Shown here: positions 23,200 through 30,577 of the stretch, piece by piece
Layout: every line of letters starts with the position of its first letter
Position numbering within the stretch: position 1 is the stretch's first letter
Source of the DNA: Gemmatimonadota bacterium
Lineage (GTDB): Bacteria; Gemmatimonadota; Gemmatimonadetes; Longimicrobiales; RSA9
Assembly (NCBI GenBank): GCA_039715185.1
Contig: JBDLIA010000017.1
Location: forward strand, 1 to 46,549
Length of the DNA stretch: 46,549 nt
Direction: 5' to 3'
Made by a program: the position numbers and the translations under genes
Notes under the pieces: generated by a model
What the model saw: only the letters and a program-made list of their open reading frames with translations
Databases searched by the model: none
What the model was told of the DNA's origin: nothing

Positions 23200-23697
23200 A
23201 TGAACGTGCAGAACTGGGAAGCGATCGGGGCTGTCGGGGAAATAGTAGGAGCCGTCGCCGTCGTCCTCACCCTCCTCTACCTCGCAAAGCAAATCCGGCA
23301 GAGCTCGCGCTCGGTGGAGATCGGGGCGCTGCGGGACACCACATCGTTCTGGCACCGCTGGAGCGAGATGCTCGCCACCTCGCCTGGTCTGGCCGAGGTG
23401 GTAGCAAAAGGGAGCGACTCGTACGAGGCCCTCACCGAGGCCGAGAAGCTGCGCTACGGCGCGTTCGTGCAGTCGTTTTTCGACAGCGTCGAGGCGTTCC
23501 GGGACCTGGTCGTGAAGTTCCGGGTGTCCAGGGATCTGGCCGTGCTGGAGTCGATCCTTGCGCGCCGCCTCGCCGTCCCGGGCGTATATGCGTGGTGGAG
23601 GGAGAACACGGAGGACTACGACGCGGACTTCGTGGCGTGGGTCGAGGAAGTACGAGCTAACAGCGTCAGTGAGGACTTGGAAGCGAACGATGAATGA
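23200..23697 (+). CDS. Single-pass membrane protein of unknown function (NWEAIGA type)
   Basis: The 165-aa product begins MNVQNWEAIGAVGEIVGAVAVVLTLLYLAKQIR, one transmembrane helix, followed by a soluble helical domain with FVQSFFDSVEAF and PGVYAWWRENTEDYD. It is a paralog of the product of 2411-2881: the N-terminal 30 residues and the overall layout agree. Function is unknown. It overlaps the following lipoprotein gene by 8 nt. Confidence 0.8.
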   Translation: MNVQNWEAIGAVGEIVGAVAVVLTLLYLAKQIRQSSRSVEIGALRDTTSFWHRWSEMLATSPGLAEVVAKGSDSYEALTEAEKLRYGAFVQSFFDSVEAFRDLVVKFRVSRDLAVLESILARRLAVPGVYAWWRENTEDYDADFVAWVEEVRANSVSEDLEANDE

Positions 23698-24190
23698 GAC
23701 GCAGCAGGCAGCTGGCATCCTCGCAGCCTGGGTCTTCCTGGGCTCGGGCTGTGCCCCGTCTGTCGACGCACCGCCAGCCGTCGACCGCGCCGCAGACGAA
23801 GCGACGTTGTTGCAAATGCACCAGGCAGTCATCCAGGCTCACCTGGACGGGAGCGTAGACGACTGGATGGCCCTGGAGGAGGACCCGTACGTGTCGGCGA
23901 ACGCTGGCGAGGTGAGCTTTGCGGATGCCGCCGAGCGGCGGGCAAGGCGTGAACCGTACCTGATGTCCGCGTCTTTCACGCAGTATGAAGACCTGCGCCC
24001 ACCCGTCGTGCGGATTTCCGACGACGGATCACTTGGCTGGCTGATAGCCGAAGTTCAGGTGCGGGGAGTCTCGACCGCGACGGACGGCGCGGAGACACCG
24101 ATCGAAATGATCGCGGCATGGATAGAGCTGTACGAAAAGCGGGCCGGCGAGTGGAAGATCGTCGGCAACGTGTCCAATCGACGCCCGTAG
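23690..24190 (+). CDS. NTF2/SnoaL-like lipoprotein
   Basis: ATG 23690 overlaps the previous gene. The 166-aa product starts with a lipoprotein signal (GILAAWVFLGSGC). The mature domain has the cone-shaped NTF2/DUF4440 pattern: an N-terminal helix LLQMHQAVIQAHLDGSVDDWMAL, then LGWLIAEVQVRG and a C-terminal strand EWKIVGNVSNR. These domains bind small hydrophobic molecules or act as isomerase or dehydratase scaffolds; no catalytic residue can be assigned. Extracytoplasmic location is inferred from the lipobox. Confidence 0.78.
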   Translation: MNETQQAAGILAAWVFLGSGCAPSVDAPPAVDRAADEATLLQMHQAVIQAHLDGSVDDWMALEEDPYVSANAGEVSFADAAERRARREPYLMSASFTQYEDLRPPVVRISDDGSLGWLIAEVQVRGVSTATDGAETPIEMIAAWIELYEKRAGEWKIVGNVSNRRP

Positions 24191-24199
24191 GATGATACC

Positions 24200-24442
24200 G
24201 TGACCTTCGTCACGGACGACCTGCGTGAGGCGTATGAGGGGATGACGGAGTTGGAAGGGCTGGCCACCGTCGGCCACGTAGACCTGCTCGGCGGCGTGAT
24301 CGGCGAGCATGGGGATGGAGAGGCAATCTTCGACGCCTACGACGACGCCCTGAATCAGCGCTGGTACGACCAGGAATCGGGCCGATACGAGGCGCCCGAA
24401 CGGAGCGGTGGTGGCGTCCGGCGCGGGCACGGGTTCAGGTAG
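24200..24442 (+). CDS. Small acidic hypothetical protein
   Basis: GTG 24200 starts 9 nt after the previous stop with AGGATG upstream. The 80-aa product is strongly acidic up to residue 65 (TFVTDDLREAYEGMTELEG, IFDAYDDALNQRWYDQ), with a basic glycine-rich tail. Codon third positions fit the local bias, which supports a real gene. No family was recognised. The next ATG lies 1 nt after its stop. Confidence 0.55.
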   Translation: MTFVTDDLREAYEGMTELEGLATVGHVDLLGGVIGEHGDGEAIFDAYDDALNQRWYDQESGRYEAPERSGGGVRRGHGFR

Positions 24443-24443
24443 G

Positions 24444-25526
24444 ATGGCCCGGCGACTTCGACAGGTTCCGGTGATGTTCGCCCTGCTGTCGTGCGCACAG
24501 AGCCCGGGCGTGGCTCAGGATCCCGCCGCGCCGCCCTCCGTGCTGGAAGACTTCTGCCCGTTCGAGTACGGCTGCGATTTCGGCGGCTGGGTGGCGGGCG
24601 ATTCCATGCCCGTGTACGCCGAGCGCGGCGATCGCGACAGCCGGATCGACGTCCTCCCGCCCGGCGCGTGCATCCAGACCCTTGGGGCCGACATGGTCGT
24701 GGACGAGCCCGGCCTGGTCGTGGTGCGACGCGCGTTCGACGGCTTCGAGCCGGGCGACACGCTGCACGTCCTCAGCTACGCCGGCGAAGGCTACTACGCG
24801 GTGTGGCACGACGGCGAGGTGCGCAACATCGACCGCGCCTGGCCTCGGGAGCCGGGGACCAGCGTCGCCGCGCAGACGATGTCCATCCCGCGGTTCAGCT
24901 ACTGGGTCCGTTTCGGGGAGCCCGATGACCTGCGCTGGATCGCGCTTCGCAACATCAGCAACCGCGGCATCCGCTTCGACCTGCAATTCGGCTGGGATGA
25001 GGAGTGCAACGGGGCGGAGACCGTGGGCGCAGCGCGGGTCCGGCACGGAGAGACATTCGAGGCGCCGCTGCCCGATGGGCTGGTCTTCCGCTTGAGGCCC
25101 GCGAGCCACCCGCAGAATCCGCAGGGATGGAGGATCGAGGTCGTCGACCCGGACGCGCCGGACGATGACTACTCACTGGTCGCGACGCCCCCGTACCGCT
25201 TTTCCAATCCGCGCTACGTCGACACCGGCTACGGCCTCACGCCCGAGGCGGCGCTGGCGTGGTCGCCGCGTGAATTCCGGTTCGTCACCAATCGGGCCGA
25301 CTACGAGCGCGCCCAGGGAGCCCTGGGCGTGCTGCTCTGGCAGGGCGAGCACACCGAGGAGGAGGTTCAGCGCGCCCGCGCCACGCACGCCTCGATCTAC
25401 ACCAGGCGCGCGCTCCTGTGGATCGAGGAGGGATCGGTGAGGGAGGCGGCCGATGGCGAGGCCGGCCTGATCGAGTGGATGCAGGTCCGGCTGGAGTTGT
25501 ACCAGCCGCCTCCGAAGGGTCACTAG
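24444..25526 (+). CDS. Lipoprotein with an SH3-like N-terminal part, unknown function
   Basis: ATG 24444 gives 360 aa with a lipoprotein signal (VPVMFALLSC). The first 100 mature residues (MPVYAERGDRDSRIDVLPPG, VVRRAFDGFEPGDTLHVLSYAGEGYYAVW) resemble a pair of bacterial SH3-like strands that bind peptide or glycan. A middle region contains FSYWVRFG and WIALRNISNRG, and the C-terminus is helical. No enzymatic motif is visible. It lies 1 nt after the small acidic gene and 2 nt before the next lipoprotein gene. Confidence 0.72.
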   Translation: MARRLRQVPVMFALLSCAQSPGVAQDPAAPPSVLEDFCPFEYGCDFGGWVAGDSMPVYAERGDRDSRIDVLPPGACIQTLGADMVVDEPGLVVVRRAFDGFEPGDTLHVLSYAGEGYYAVWHDGEVRNIDRAWPREPGTSVAAQTMSIPRFSYWVRFGEPDDLRWIALRNISNRGIRFDLQFGWDEECNGAETVGAARVRHGETFEAPLPDGLVFRLRPASHPQNPQGWRIEVVDPDAPDDDYSLVATPPYRFSNPRYVDTGYGLTPEAALAWSPREFRFVTNRADYERAQGALGVLLWQGEHTEEEVQRARATHASIYTRRALLWIEEGSVREAADGEAGLIEWMQVRLELYQPPPKGH

Positions 25527-25528
25527 CG

Positions 25529-25885
25529 GTGCGCGCGGCGGGGCTACGACGCGCTCTCGGGGCGACGCTGCCCATGGCGGCCCTCGCGTGCTCCGGCTCG
25601 GCGCAGACAGCCGACGCGCCCATCGACAGGATCGCGGAGCTGCTTCCGGGGCTGGAGGTGACACTCACCGACCGAGACTCCGAATCGACCGACGGGCTGT
25701 CGGTCACCGACTTCGGCTGCCAGGCGTCCGATCACGACTGGCCCTACGGCACGGGGTTCGCGGTGCTGGACGAGGCATTCGCGACCCCGCTGTGGATTTT
25801 CAGTGAGCCCCTACGCGCCGACGAGCTCCAGCCCACGGTCGACTATCTGCGCCGGAAGCTGGGCGACTCCCCGGCGGCCCAGTGA
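25529..25885 (+). CDS. Small lipoprotein, unknown function
   Basis: GTG 25529 follows the previous stop by 2 nt. The 118-aa product has a lipoprotein signal ending MAALAC. The mature part contains a single conserved-looking Cys in DFGCQASDHDWPYGTGF and an amphipathic C-terminal helix. No family was recognised. It overlaps the next gene by 4 nt (GTGA). Confidence 0.65.
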   Translation: MRAAGLRRALGATLPMAALACSGSAQTADAPIDRIAELLPGLEVTLTDRDSESTDGLSVTDFGCQASDHDWPYGTGFAVLDEAFATPLWIFSEPLRADELQPTVDYLRRKLGDSPAAQ

Positions 25886-26289
25886 CGACCGACGAGACCA
25901 CGCCGGCGGTTGACGGCTTCGACCAGCTCGCGGCGCTCAACCAGGCTTGGTCGCAGGCGTGGATCGATCGCGATGCGGAGTACGTCGATGGGGCGATGAC
26001 GCACGACTTCACTTACGTCGCGCCCAACGGCCAGGTGCTGGATCGGGGGATGATGATGCGGATCATCCGATCGCCCGGGTACCGACTGGACTCCGGCTCG
26101 AGAACGGAGGTGTCGATCCTGGCGATCGGGGCCCGGGCCGCCGCCGTGATCAGCCGCTGGCGCGGCGAGGGCGCCTACGAGGGAACCTCCTTCCGGGACG
26201 ACCACCGCGTCACAACGATCTTCGTGCGGCTGGACTCGGGGTGGCGGGTGGCACTGGAGCACTGCTGCTCGATAGCCCCGGACGGCTAG
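25882..26289 (+). CDS. NTF2-like/DUF4440 family protein
   Basis: GTG 25882 overlaps the preceding stop. The 135-aa protein has the SnoaL/DUF4440 layout: helix LAALNQAWSQAWIDRDAEYVDGAM, THDFTYVAPNGQVLDRG, and terminal strands HRVTTIFVRLDSGWRVALEH. It lacks a signal peptide, unlike the other NTF2-like proteins in the window. The ligand or reaction is unknown. It is followed after 4 nt by a Dph6-like gene. Confidence 0.82.
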   Translation: MTTDETTPAVDGFDQLAALNQAWSQAWIDRDAEYVDGAMTHDFTYVAPNGQVLDRGMMMRIIRSPGYRLDSGSRTEVSILAIGARAAAVISRWRGEGAYEGTSFRDDHRVTTIFVRLDSGWRVALEHCCSIAPDG

Positions 26290-26293
26290 CCGA

Positions 26294-27019
26294 TTGCGAC
26301 GCACCTGGCTCTGGTGGAGCACCGGCAAGGACAGCGCCTGGGCGCTGCACGTCCTCGAGTCGTCGACGGAGTTCGAGATCACCGCGCTCGTCACCACGGT
26401 GACCCCCAGGTTCGGGCGGGTGGCAATCCACGGCACCCGCATGGCGATCCTGGAGGCTCAGGCGGCCGCGGCGGGGCTCCCCCTGCGCACGATCGAGCTT
26501 CCCTATCCCTGCACCAACCAGCAGTACGAGGCCGCGGTCGTGCCGACGCTGGCTGCTGCCCGCCGCGCTGGGGTCGAGGCGATGGCCTTCGGCGACCTCT
26601 TCCTCGAGGACGTGCGCGAGTATCGCGAGCGGCTGCTCGAGGGGTCAGGCGTCCGGCCGACGTTCCCGATCTGGGCCCGGGACACCGCCGAGCTGGCGCG
26701 GGAGATGATAGACGGGGGCGTGGACGCCCGCATCACGTGCCTCGATCCGCAGCGCGTCCCGCGCGACCTCGCGGGCCGCCGCCTCGACCACGATCTTCTC
26801 GATCGGCTGCCGGCCGACGTCGATCCGTGCGGAGAGGGCGGTGAGTTCCACACCTGCGTGCTGGAGGGCCCGATGCTGAAGCAGGCGATTCCCGCCGTTT
26901 CGGGGGAGGTCGTGGAGCGAGAGGGCTTCGTGTACGCCGACCTCGTCCCCGGGGAGGCGGCGGCGGAGCGACCCGGTCGACTGGATGCTTCCCGGGATGG
27001 AGCCTGGGGACGTGGCTGA
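26294..27019 (+). CDS. Dph6-like ATP-pyrophosphatase-fold amide ligase (DUF71)
   Basis: TTG 26294 starts a 241-aa protein with an N-terminal adenylating loop WWSTGKDSAWAL (residues 8-19) and the DUF71 motifs AFGDLFLEDVREYRERLL and DPCGEGGEFHT. Eukaryotic Dph6 makes diphthamide on EF-2; bacteria lack diphthamide, and bacterial relatives have undefined amidation roles. ATP-dependent amide or thioamide formation is therefore the family-level inference. It overlaps the next gene by 8 nt if that begins at GTG 27012. Confidence 0.88.
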   Translation: MRRTWLWWSTGKDSAWALHVLESSTEFEITALVTTVTPRFGRVAIHGTRMAILEAQAAAAGLPLRTIELPYPCTNQQYEAAVVPTLAAARRAGVEAMAFGDLFLEDVREYRERLLEGSGVRPTFPIWARDTAELAREMIDGGVDARITCLDPQRVPRDLAGRRLDHDLLDRLPADVDPCGEGGEFHTCVLEGPMLKQAIPAVSGEVVEREGFVYADLVPGEAAAERPGRLDASRDGAWGRG

Positions 27020-27725
27020 CTCGAGGGCAGTTGGTGAGCTGATGAAGTCCCGCGGCTCGGAGGTCGTGGCGATCATCGTCGCCATCCTCCTGGCGCTCGC
27101 GGCCGAAGCTGCGTGGGAGTACCGGGGCGAGCGCGTGGACGAACGGGAGATCCTCGCGGGCCTGCGCGTCGAGTTCCTCGAGGCGCGGGACGAGATCCGA
27201 AGGGACATCGAGGTGCGCGAGGAGATCCTGAGGGACTCGCGCCGATTCGCCGAGGCCCGGCTGGACGGCAACCCGCTCCCGGCCGGAGACTCGCTTCGCA
27301 CGATGATCGAGAACCTCCTCGACTGGCGCTTCTACACCCCGACCCATCCCGTCCTCGACGAGATCGTGTCCTCCGGCAGGATGGACCGCATCAGGTCCGA
27401 TGACGTGCGCCGCGCGCTCATGACTTACATCCAGGAGCGCGACCGCATCGCGGTGATCGACGAACAGGAGCGCGACTACGCCCAGGGCTCGCTGACCGAC
27501 TACCTGGCGGGCCGCGTCGACCTGGGCGTGCTGTTCGCGGACGGCGCCGACGCGCCTCGCGTGGCCGGCGAGCTGGATCGCTTCAGGGCCATGCTCTCCG
27601 ACCCGGAATTCGGCTCCATCCTCTACTACCGGATCTTTCACACCGAGAACGCCGTGGGCTTCTCGGACATCGTCGACGCGGCAATAGGCAACGTACTGGC
27701 AACGCTGGAGTTCGACGGAGGCTAG
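27012..27725 (+). CDS. Single-pass membrane protein, DUF6090-like
   Basis: GTG 27012 gives 237 aa with GGAG about 10 nt upstream and an 8-nt overlap with the previous gene; ATG 26985 and 26997 are alternatives. An N-terminal transmembrane helix (VVAIIVAILLALAAEAAW) precedes a long acidic helical region (EREILAGLRVEFLEARDEIRRD), as in DUF6090-like proteins. The rest is soluble and alpha-helical, with no catalytic motif. It ends the fifteen-gene run and is followed by a minus-strand gene remnant. Confidence 0.75.
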   Translation: MADSRAVGELMKSRGSEVVAIIVAILLALAAEAAWEYRGERVDEREILAGLRVEFLEARDEIRRDIEVREEILRDSRRFAEARLDGNPLPAGDSLRTMIENLLDWRFYTPTHPVLDEIVSSGRMDRIRSDDVRRALMTYIQERDRIAVIDEQERDYAQGSLTDYLAGRVDLGVLFADGADAPRVAGELDRFRAMLSDPEFGSILYYRIFHTENAVGFSDIVDAAIGNVLATLEFDGG

Positions 27726-27732
27726 CTCGGAT

Positions 27733-27990
27733 TCAGGCGGCCGGTCCCGCACGCGCGGTCACGATCATGCGCTTGCCGTCCAGGCGCCCGGGGCTTCGGG
27801 CGTCGTATGCGCCGAAGGTGCGCACGTCTGTGAAGCCGGTGAGTTCCAGCAGCCCCGCCATCTCCGGGTACGCCACGAGCGCCATCCGGTGCGACTTGGT
27901 GAGTTCCCGAGTCTGTCCGTTCTCCTCCCAACTGAACGTGTCGGTGTGCGCGAGGGTGCCGTCGTGGAAATCGAACTGGTGGACAGCTCG
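27733..27990 (-). pseudogene. 3' remnant of a SAM-dependent methyltransferase gene
   Basis: The minus strand encodes about 85 residues (HQFDFHDGTLAHTDTF, TKSHRMALVAYPEMAGLLEL, TGFTDVRTFGAYD, DGKRMIVTARA) that match the C-terminal third of class I methyltransferases of about 240-250 aa. Upstream of about 27990 the homology stops: no SAM-binding motif follows in any minus frame before the divergent lipoprotein gene. This is a truncated gene, probably cut by a deletion that joined its 3' end to the upstream region of 28106. It lies in a 380-bp stretch with no intact gene. Confidence 0.65.
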
Positions 27991-28105
27991 CTTTGGTCCA
28001 TGGTGCGAATCCCGTCCGGGCGTGGCGGCGCGGCGCAAGTCTGTCTACGCGAGAGCCGCGCGCGCCGTTTCGGTTCCAACCTTCCGCCGATGGTATCTTG
28101 GGTCC

Positions 28106-28657
28106 ATGCGACGATCCGCACGCCACCTCGCCGTGCTGGCCTCCGCGCTCGCGCCGTGCGCGTTCAGCGCATGCGGGGGCGATGCGCGGCGGCCCGAAGT
28201 ACGGGGCGAAAGCTCGCTGGCTGGTGCGGTGTCTCCCGGGGACTTCGATCGGCCCGCCGGGCACGCACATGTCGACCTCATGGGCGACTGGACGATCGTC
28301 GCGCACCGGTTCGCGGGCCCCACGTCGATGCCCGAGGAGCAGGCTCGCTCCTGGCACGGCTCCACCATCCGCCTGGCCGAGCGGGAAGCGGTCGCTCTCG
28401 AAAACCGCTGCTCCGAGCCGGCGTACTCGACGCACCTGGTGCCCACCGCGACCTACGCGGCGCGCTTCCGGAGGTGGCCGCCGGACTTCAGCTTGCCCGT
28501 GATCGCGGGTCGGGTGGAGGTGATGAACGTGACGTGCGAGGGCAGGGCGTGGGACGCACCCGGCGCTTCCCTGACCCGCGTGGGAGACGAAGGCGCGTTC
28601 ACCGTGTGGGAGGGCGTGTTCTTCGAGCTCGAGCGCGACCACCCCGACGAGGGGTGA
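28106..28657 (+). CDS. Lipoprotein of unknown function
   Basis: ATG 28106 is chosen because the signal peptide starts there (MRRSARHLAVLASAL, lipobox FSAC); the open frame extends upstream without support. The 183-aa mature protein has WTIVAHRF, RLAEREAVALENRCSEPAYS and a C-terminal FTVWEGVFFELERD, a beta-rich pattern without catalytic motifs. TATCTT at 28094-28099 lies 7 nt before the ATG, where a -10 box of a leaderless transcript would be, and no Shine-Dalgarno is present. The next gene begins 21 nt after its stop. Confidence 0.7.
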   Translation: MRRSARHLAVLASALAPCAFSACGGDARRPEVRGESSLAGAVSPGDFDRPAGHAHVDLMGDWTIVAHRFAGPTSMPEEQARSWHGSTIRLAEREAVALENRCSEPAYSTHLVPTATYAARFRRWPPDFSLPVIAGRVEVMNVTCEGRAWDAPGASLTRVGDEGAFTVWEGVFFELERDHPDEG

Positions 28658-28678
28658 CCATCAGAGGATACGTACGCC

Positions 28679-29380
28679 ATGGCCGGTGATCGGACGAAGC
28701 AGTTTACCGATGACGAAGTGCGGCGTGTCATCGGACGAGCCATTCAGTTGGAAGAAGAGGCCCGGCTGTGGTCCGAGGAGGACGTGCTCGCGATCGCCGA
28801 GGAGGCACATATCGATGGCGCGGCCGTGCTCAGGGCTTTGCGTGAGGGGCATACCAAGGCCCTGGCAGCCTCGCGCGATAGCTTCGGTCTCAGATTTCGC
28901 TGGGCCGAACGCAGGGATTCGCGGACGCTTCCGTCGTCGACGGATCTGGAACTCCTCGCCGATCGGCTGCGGGCCGTTCGAGGCGTGGCCGGCACGGCCT
29001 CGCTCAGGCCGGATTTCTTCGAATGGCGAGATGCAGAGGGAATCCAGGCGACGGTCGCCAAGAGCGATGTCGGCGTCGGCGTGACCGTCACGGCCTCACG
29101 CACCTCCCTGGCTCAGTCGAGCGCCTCGCTGTTCGGCGTGTTCGGGGGGCTCTTGGGCACCATAGCGTTGAGATCGCTGGGTTTGGAGGGGGAACAGGTG
29201 ATACTGGGCCTGGTGGGCGGCGTCGGCGTCGGACTCGCCTCCTGGCGTTTGTATTGGGGGAGGGTTTCGGCTGCGATGCGGGCGAAGGTCGCTGGAATCG
29301 CCGACGTGATCGGCGACCACCTGGACCGTTCCGACGGACAGCAGGAGCAAAGCGCGGCAGCGGACGATGCCATCCGCTAG
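28679..29380 (+). CDS. Membrane protein with an N-terminal helical regulatory-type module
   Basis: ATG 28679 starts a 233-aa protein. Residues about 8-55 (FTDDEVRRVIGRAIQLEEE, LSE-like WSEEDVLAIAEEAHIDGAAVLRALRE) form a short helical module seen at the N-terminus of many bacterial membrane proteins. A beta-rich region follows, and two transmembrane helices (SLFGVFGGLLGTIAL, VILGLVGGVGVGLASWRLYW) lie near 145-190. The tail is Gln- and Ala-rich. Function is unknown. It converges on the CGNR gene with a 5-nt gap. Confidence 0.75.
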   Translation: MAGDRTKQFTDDEVRRVIGRAIQLEEEARLWSEEDVLAIAEEAHIDGAAVLRALREGHTKALAASRDSFGLRFRWAERRDSRTLPSSTDLELLADRLRAVRGVAGTASLRPDFFEWRDAEGIQATVAKSDVGVGVTVTASRTSLAQSSASLFGVFGGLLGTIALRSLGLEGEQVILGLVGGVGVGLASWRLYWGRVSAAMRAKVAGIADVIGDHLDRSDGQQEQSAAADDAIR

Positions 29381-29385
29381 CCGAC

Positions 29386-29988
29386 TCAGTCGGCCGTGCC
29401 CGCCCGCTGACGCCGGTAGTGCGCGGCGACCTTGGCGCGGTTGCCGCAGCGCTCCATGCTGCACCAGCGCCGGCTGCGGTTGCGGGTGGTGTCGTAGAAG
29501 TAGAGCACGCAGTCGGTGTGGGCGCAGCGGCCTACCCGGCCAGCGTCGAGATCGGTGAGCAGCTCCAGCGCCGAGCGCGCGACCTCGCTCAGCGCGCCAT
29601 CGGCCCCTCCCTTCAGCGGCACCCGGACCTGCGCCCAACCTCCGGCCATTGGCTCGGCCTGGATCACGACCGGGGTCCGGGCGGCGGCCGCGTTGATCTC
29701 CGCTACGGACTGTTCCGGCGCGTCCTCTCCGGCGAGCGCCGCATCCGCAACCGCGCGAATCGCCCGCCGCAATCGTAGCGCGCGTTCGTAGTCGGCGTTT
29801 CCGGCGCGCGCCCCAGATTCCATGGCGCCCCCCGCTCCCATCAGCCCCGCGTACTGCGCCGCATCGACCCATGCAACCAGCGCCGCGGGTCCGTCCAGCA
29901 GGTCGGCCTCGACGCCCTCGCGGATGAGCCGCGTGTTCAGGAAGTCCAGGCAGAGAAGGTTGCCGTCGAAGACGAAGCTCGGTGCCAT
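29386..29988 (-). CDS. CGNR zinc-finger (ABATE domain) probable transcription regulator
   Basis: ATG 29988 has GGAAGCGGAA upstream. The 200-aa protein has the ABATE domain at its N-terminus (FDGNLLCLDFLNTRL) and the C-terminal CGNR zinc finger: CAHTDCVLYFYD, RRRWCSMERCGNRAKVAAHYRR, with four Cys as zinc ligands. Family members are thought to be ligand-responsive DNA-binding regulators. It is divergent from a VOC-family gene over an AT-rich intergenic region with inverted repeats, so it may control that gene and itself. Confidence 0.9.
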   Translation of the reverse strand: MAPSFVFDGNLLCLDFLNTRLIREGVEADLLDGPAALVAWVDAAQYAGLMGAGGAMESGARAGNADYERALRLRRAIRAVADAALAGEDAPEQSVAEINAAAARTPVVIQAEPMAGGWAQVRVPLKGGADGALSEVARSALELLTDLDAGRVGRCAHTDCVLYFYDTTRNRSRRWCSMERCGNRAKVAAHYRRQRAGTAD

Positions 29989-30009
29989 TTCCGCTTCCGC
30001 GAGAATCGA

Positions 30010-30086
30010 AAGACTAACCGGTCATAAATTGGTTGACAGGTTTGTCACGATGACTTACTGTCTAAGATATCGATAGTAGGTTAGAC
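30010..30086. promoter_or_regulatory. AT-rich divergent control region with promoter and inverted repeats
   Basis: A plus-strand promoter is plausible: TTGACA (30033-30038), a 17-nt spacer, then TACTGT (30056-30061). GTCTAA (30060-30065) and TTAGAC (30081-30086) form an inverted repeat immediately downstream. AACCGGTCATAAATTGGTT around 30016-30034 is a second imperfect repeat. The region lies between the CGNR gene and the VOC gene and is unusually AT-rich for this window. Confidence 0.55.
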
Positions 30087-30112
30087 ACACAATTCAATCC
30101 CGAGATGAGCGC

Positions 30113-30565
30113 ATGAGCGCGATCCGCTTTCAGACCGGTCACGTCGGCATCAACGTGACCGACCTCGACCGGTCGCTGGATTTCTATCGCGCGGTCTTCG
30201 GCTTCGAGACCGTCGGACGCTCCGATGACCCCGGCCGCCGCTACGCCTTCCTGGCGCAGGAGGGCGAGCTCGTGCTGACGTTGTGGGAGCAGGGCGACGG
30301 CCGCTTCGCCAAGGACAGGCCGGGACTCCATCACCTGTCGTTTCAGGTCGATTCGGTGGAGCAAGTCGAGGCCGTGCAGGCGCGCGCCGACGCCGCCGGC
30401 TCGAAGATCCACCACGGCGGCGTCGTGGCGCACCAGGAGGGCGCGGCGTCGGGCGGCCTCTTCTTCGAGGACCCGGACGGCGTGCGCCTCGAGGTGTTCA
30501 CGGGGCAGTTGGCGGACGGGGCCGTGGCGCCGACACCGGGGGCGCCGACGTGCGGGTTCTTCTGA
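30113..30565 (+). CDS. VOC-family (glyoxalase/fosfomycin-resistance-like) protein
   Basis: The 150-aa product has one glyoxalase-type module pair: VGINVTDLDRSLDFYRAVFGF at the start, LHHLSFQVDSVEQV in the middle and FFEDPDGVRLEVFTG near the end. His10, a central His and the Glu of RLEVF are in metal-ligand positions, so a divalent-metal lyase or dioxygenase activity is possible. The substrate is unknown. It is divergent from the CGNR regulator, suggesting inducible expression. The flavin-type gene follows 12 nt downstream. Confidence 0.87.
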   Translation: MSAIRFQTGHVGINVTDLDRSLDFYRAVFGFETVGRSDDPGRRYAFLAQEGELVLTLWEQGDGRFAKDRPGLHHLSFQVDSVEQVEAVQARADAAGSKIHHGGVVAHQEGAASGGLFFEDPDGVRLEVFTGQLADGAVAPTPGAPTCGFF

Positions 30566-30577
30566 GGCGCGGCTGAG

